From NCBI GenBank assembly GCA_001936135.1, contig CP012814.1, forward strand, positions 682,001 through 746,000: a DNA stretch of 64,000 bases, in the 5' to 3' direction. The position numbers and the translations under genes are program-made. How positions within the stretch are numbered: position 1 is the first letter of the stretch; each line of letters opens with the position of its first letter. Under the pieces are notes generated by a model, which saw only the letters and a program-made list of their open reading frames with translations, was not told where the DNA came from and searched no databases. Shown here in pieces: positions 62,639 to 64,000 of the stretch. Source of the stretch: Saccharomycopsis fibuligera x Saccharomycopsis cf. fibuligera. Taxonomy: Eukaryota; Ascomycota; Saccharomycetes; Ascoideales; Saccharomycopsidaceae.

Positions 62639-63917
62639 ATGGTATGTTTCCATTGAACGCTAATTTAATGTTTGGCGTCAAATTTGATATTACTATCTTA
62701 CTATTTCAGTGTACGTTTTACTAACATTTTCTAGCACGGAGTCAAGAGGCAAAAGTACGATGCCGATTTACGAAAGCGTAAACTTCAAAAGGATGCTTCC
62801 AAGATTGTACAGTACCGATCATTAACACAATCAGTCTTCGAAAAGGTATGTTCTAGTAGTTATGTGGTTTTGTTTTAAACTCAATGCTCATTCTAACAAT
62901 TCTCAGCGCGAGAATAATGACTATAGTAGCGCCGCCTTTAATTTGACAGGCTCTATTTTGGACTTAAATCCTGAATTTTATACCATTTGGAACTACAGAA
63001 GAGAAATACTCACCAATGGTATTCTCAAGGACAAGTAAGTATCTCATTCTTCTTACAGGTACATACTTCACTATAGTATTCGTGTCTGTTAGTTCTCTTA
63101 CTAACTCATTAGAACACCGAAAGAAGCATCATTGATCTATGAAGATGAACTAAACTATACAATGGCTCAAATGAAGAAAGTGCCTAAATGTTATTGGGTC
63201 TGGAACCATAGAGTATGGTGCCTTAATAATAACCCATTAGTTAACTGGAATAGAGAACTTGCTATAGTATCCAAAATACTTGATATGGACGCTAGAAATT
63301 TTCATGGTTGGAGCTACAGAAGATTTATCATAAGTTCAATTGAAGAGCAAACAAGCCAATCGCAGTCCCCTTCCGAGTTTCAGTACACTACTAAACTCAT
63401 TAATAAAAATTTTTCCAACTATTCTGCTTTGCATAATCGAAGCCAACTTATTATCAAAATGTTTGCTGACCCATCCACCAAAAAGCAATCGCCTGAACTT
63501 GCGGAGCTCTTTTCATCAAAGCTCCATTTCTTAAAGAAGGAGCTTGACTATTTTAAAAATGCCATATATACAGACCCAGATGACCAGTCAGTGTGGCTAT
63601 ATTTGAACTGGTTACTCACTTCTGATTTTTTTCTTAGCGAAATCTCCGATCAAGAAGCGGTTACATTATTAACAGCACAAGCTGAAGAGATTAATGAGTT
63701 AAATGAAGCAGAAAAAGAAGACAACAATGGCGTTGATAATAAGTGGTGCTTGAAGATCAAATCGCAAATCCAGTTAGTGTTGTACAAAAAGTACACAAAG
63801 GACGAGAAGATCAAAACTAGCGTACTTGAGTCCATTGAACTATTGAAAAAAGCTGATCCAAAACGTCTAAATATGTATCTTGACATTGCTACAGATTTGG
63901 ACAAACTACTAGAATGA
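62639..63917 (+). CDS. BET4: Rab geranylgeranyltransferase alpha subunit Bet4, three introns
   Basis: Joined exons 62639-62641 (ATG only), 62735-62845, 62907-63034 and 63113-63917 give 348 aa, close to yeast Bet4 (about 327). The spliced N-terminus M-HGVKRQKYDADLRKRKL matches the family start (MHGIKRKQY in yeast). Prenyltransferase-alpha repeats follow in order: LDLNPEFYTIWNYRREIL, VPKCYWVWNHRVWCL, LDMDARNFHGWSYRRFII, NFSNYSALHNRSQLI and YTDPDDQSVWLYLNWLL. Introns use gtatgt, gtatgt and gtaagt donors; branch points are TACTAAC (62719-62725), TTCTAAC and TACTAAC (63099-63105); acceptors end in tag, cag and tag. Family knowledge: with Bet2 and the escort protein Mrs6 it attaches geranylgeranyl groups to Rab GTPases such as Ypt1 and Sec4. 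No codon in the reading frame is CTG. Confidence 0.93.
62642..62734 (+). other. BET4 intron 1, directly after the start codon
   Basis: 93 nt: donor gtatgt, branch TACTAAC at 62719-62725, acceptor ctag. Confidence 0.88.
62846..62906 (+). other. BET4 intron 2
   Basis: 61 nt: donor gtatgt, branch-like TTCTAAC near 62891-62897, acceptor ctcag. Removal joins FEK to RENNDYSS in frame. Confidence 0.88.
63035..63112 (+). other. BET4 intron 3
   Basis: 78 nt: donor gtaagt, branch TACTAAC at 63099-63105, acceptor attag. It splits a Lys codon (AA|A). Confidence 0.88.
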
Positions 63918-64000
63918 TTACTTATGTATATGTATATTAATGCTAGCACAGTGCAATTTCACCAAAAATAATACATAAAACAAAATGAAAAAGAATGAAA

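Noticed and set aside
62455-62724. 89-codon ORF running into the start of BET4
   Set aside because: It crosses the BET4 ATG and intron 1 in a different frame; spliced BET4 explains the sequence better.

Overview
This is a nuclear chromosome segment of a budding yeast, most likely of the CTG-Ser1 clade (Candida/Lodderomyces type). The reasons are compact, mostly intronless genes; introns with gtatgt/gtaagt donors and TACTAAC-type branch points; proteins full of Asn, Gln and Ser tracts; GPI-anchored wall proteins; and near absence of the CTG codon where I checked it (no CTG in the 349 codons of BET4, one in the 321 of RPC34). Translations quoted here use the standard code, so any CTG-encoded Leu would be Ser in that clade. 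The species call is inference. Lodderomyces elongisporus would fit the low-complexity style, but I cannot prove it.

Left block (1-10.3 kb), five genes: MVP1 (sorting nexin, one intron), RCL1 (18S rRNA processing), TAF4 (TFIID), a mitochondrial-looking J-domain protein, and a Whi5/Nrm1-type G1/S repressor.

Middle block (10.3-38.5 kb), very gene-poor: a small PAU/TIP1-like GPI wall protein, a long INP1-like peroxisome-inheritance protein, a mitochondrial-looking protein of unknown function, a Cln1/Cln2-type G1 cyclin, a GPI-anchored Ser-rich protein and a small secreted protein. Four gene-free stretches lie here, of about 5.0, 2.7, 5.2 and 6.6 kb. They probably hold large regulatory regions or non-coding transcripts. 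A regional centromere is a more remote possibility. I found no transposon, LTR, tRNA, CRISPR array or long inverted repeat in them by eye.

Right block (39.4-64 kb), gene-dense again: a PhoD-like phosphatase with a His-rich insertion, a secreted Asp-rich protein with an eight-cysteine tail, ARG2 (acetylglutamate synthase), a large single-pass membrane protein, PSF2 (GINS), POP4 (RNase P/MRP), an NTR2/GCFC-like splicing factor, a second single-pass membrane protein, RPC34 (Pol III), a GPI-anchored yapsin-like aspartyl protease, and BET4 (Rab geranylgeranyltransferase alpha). BET4 is split by three introns, the first directly after the ATG.

Themes: G1/S control (Whi5/Nrm1-like, G1 cyclin, PSF2 with an SCB-like promoter site), cell-surface and secreted proteins, and RNA/transcription housekeeping. 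Homopolymer A/T runs of 20-38 bases are common between genes.
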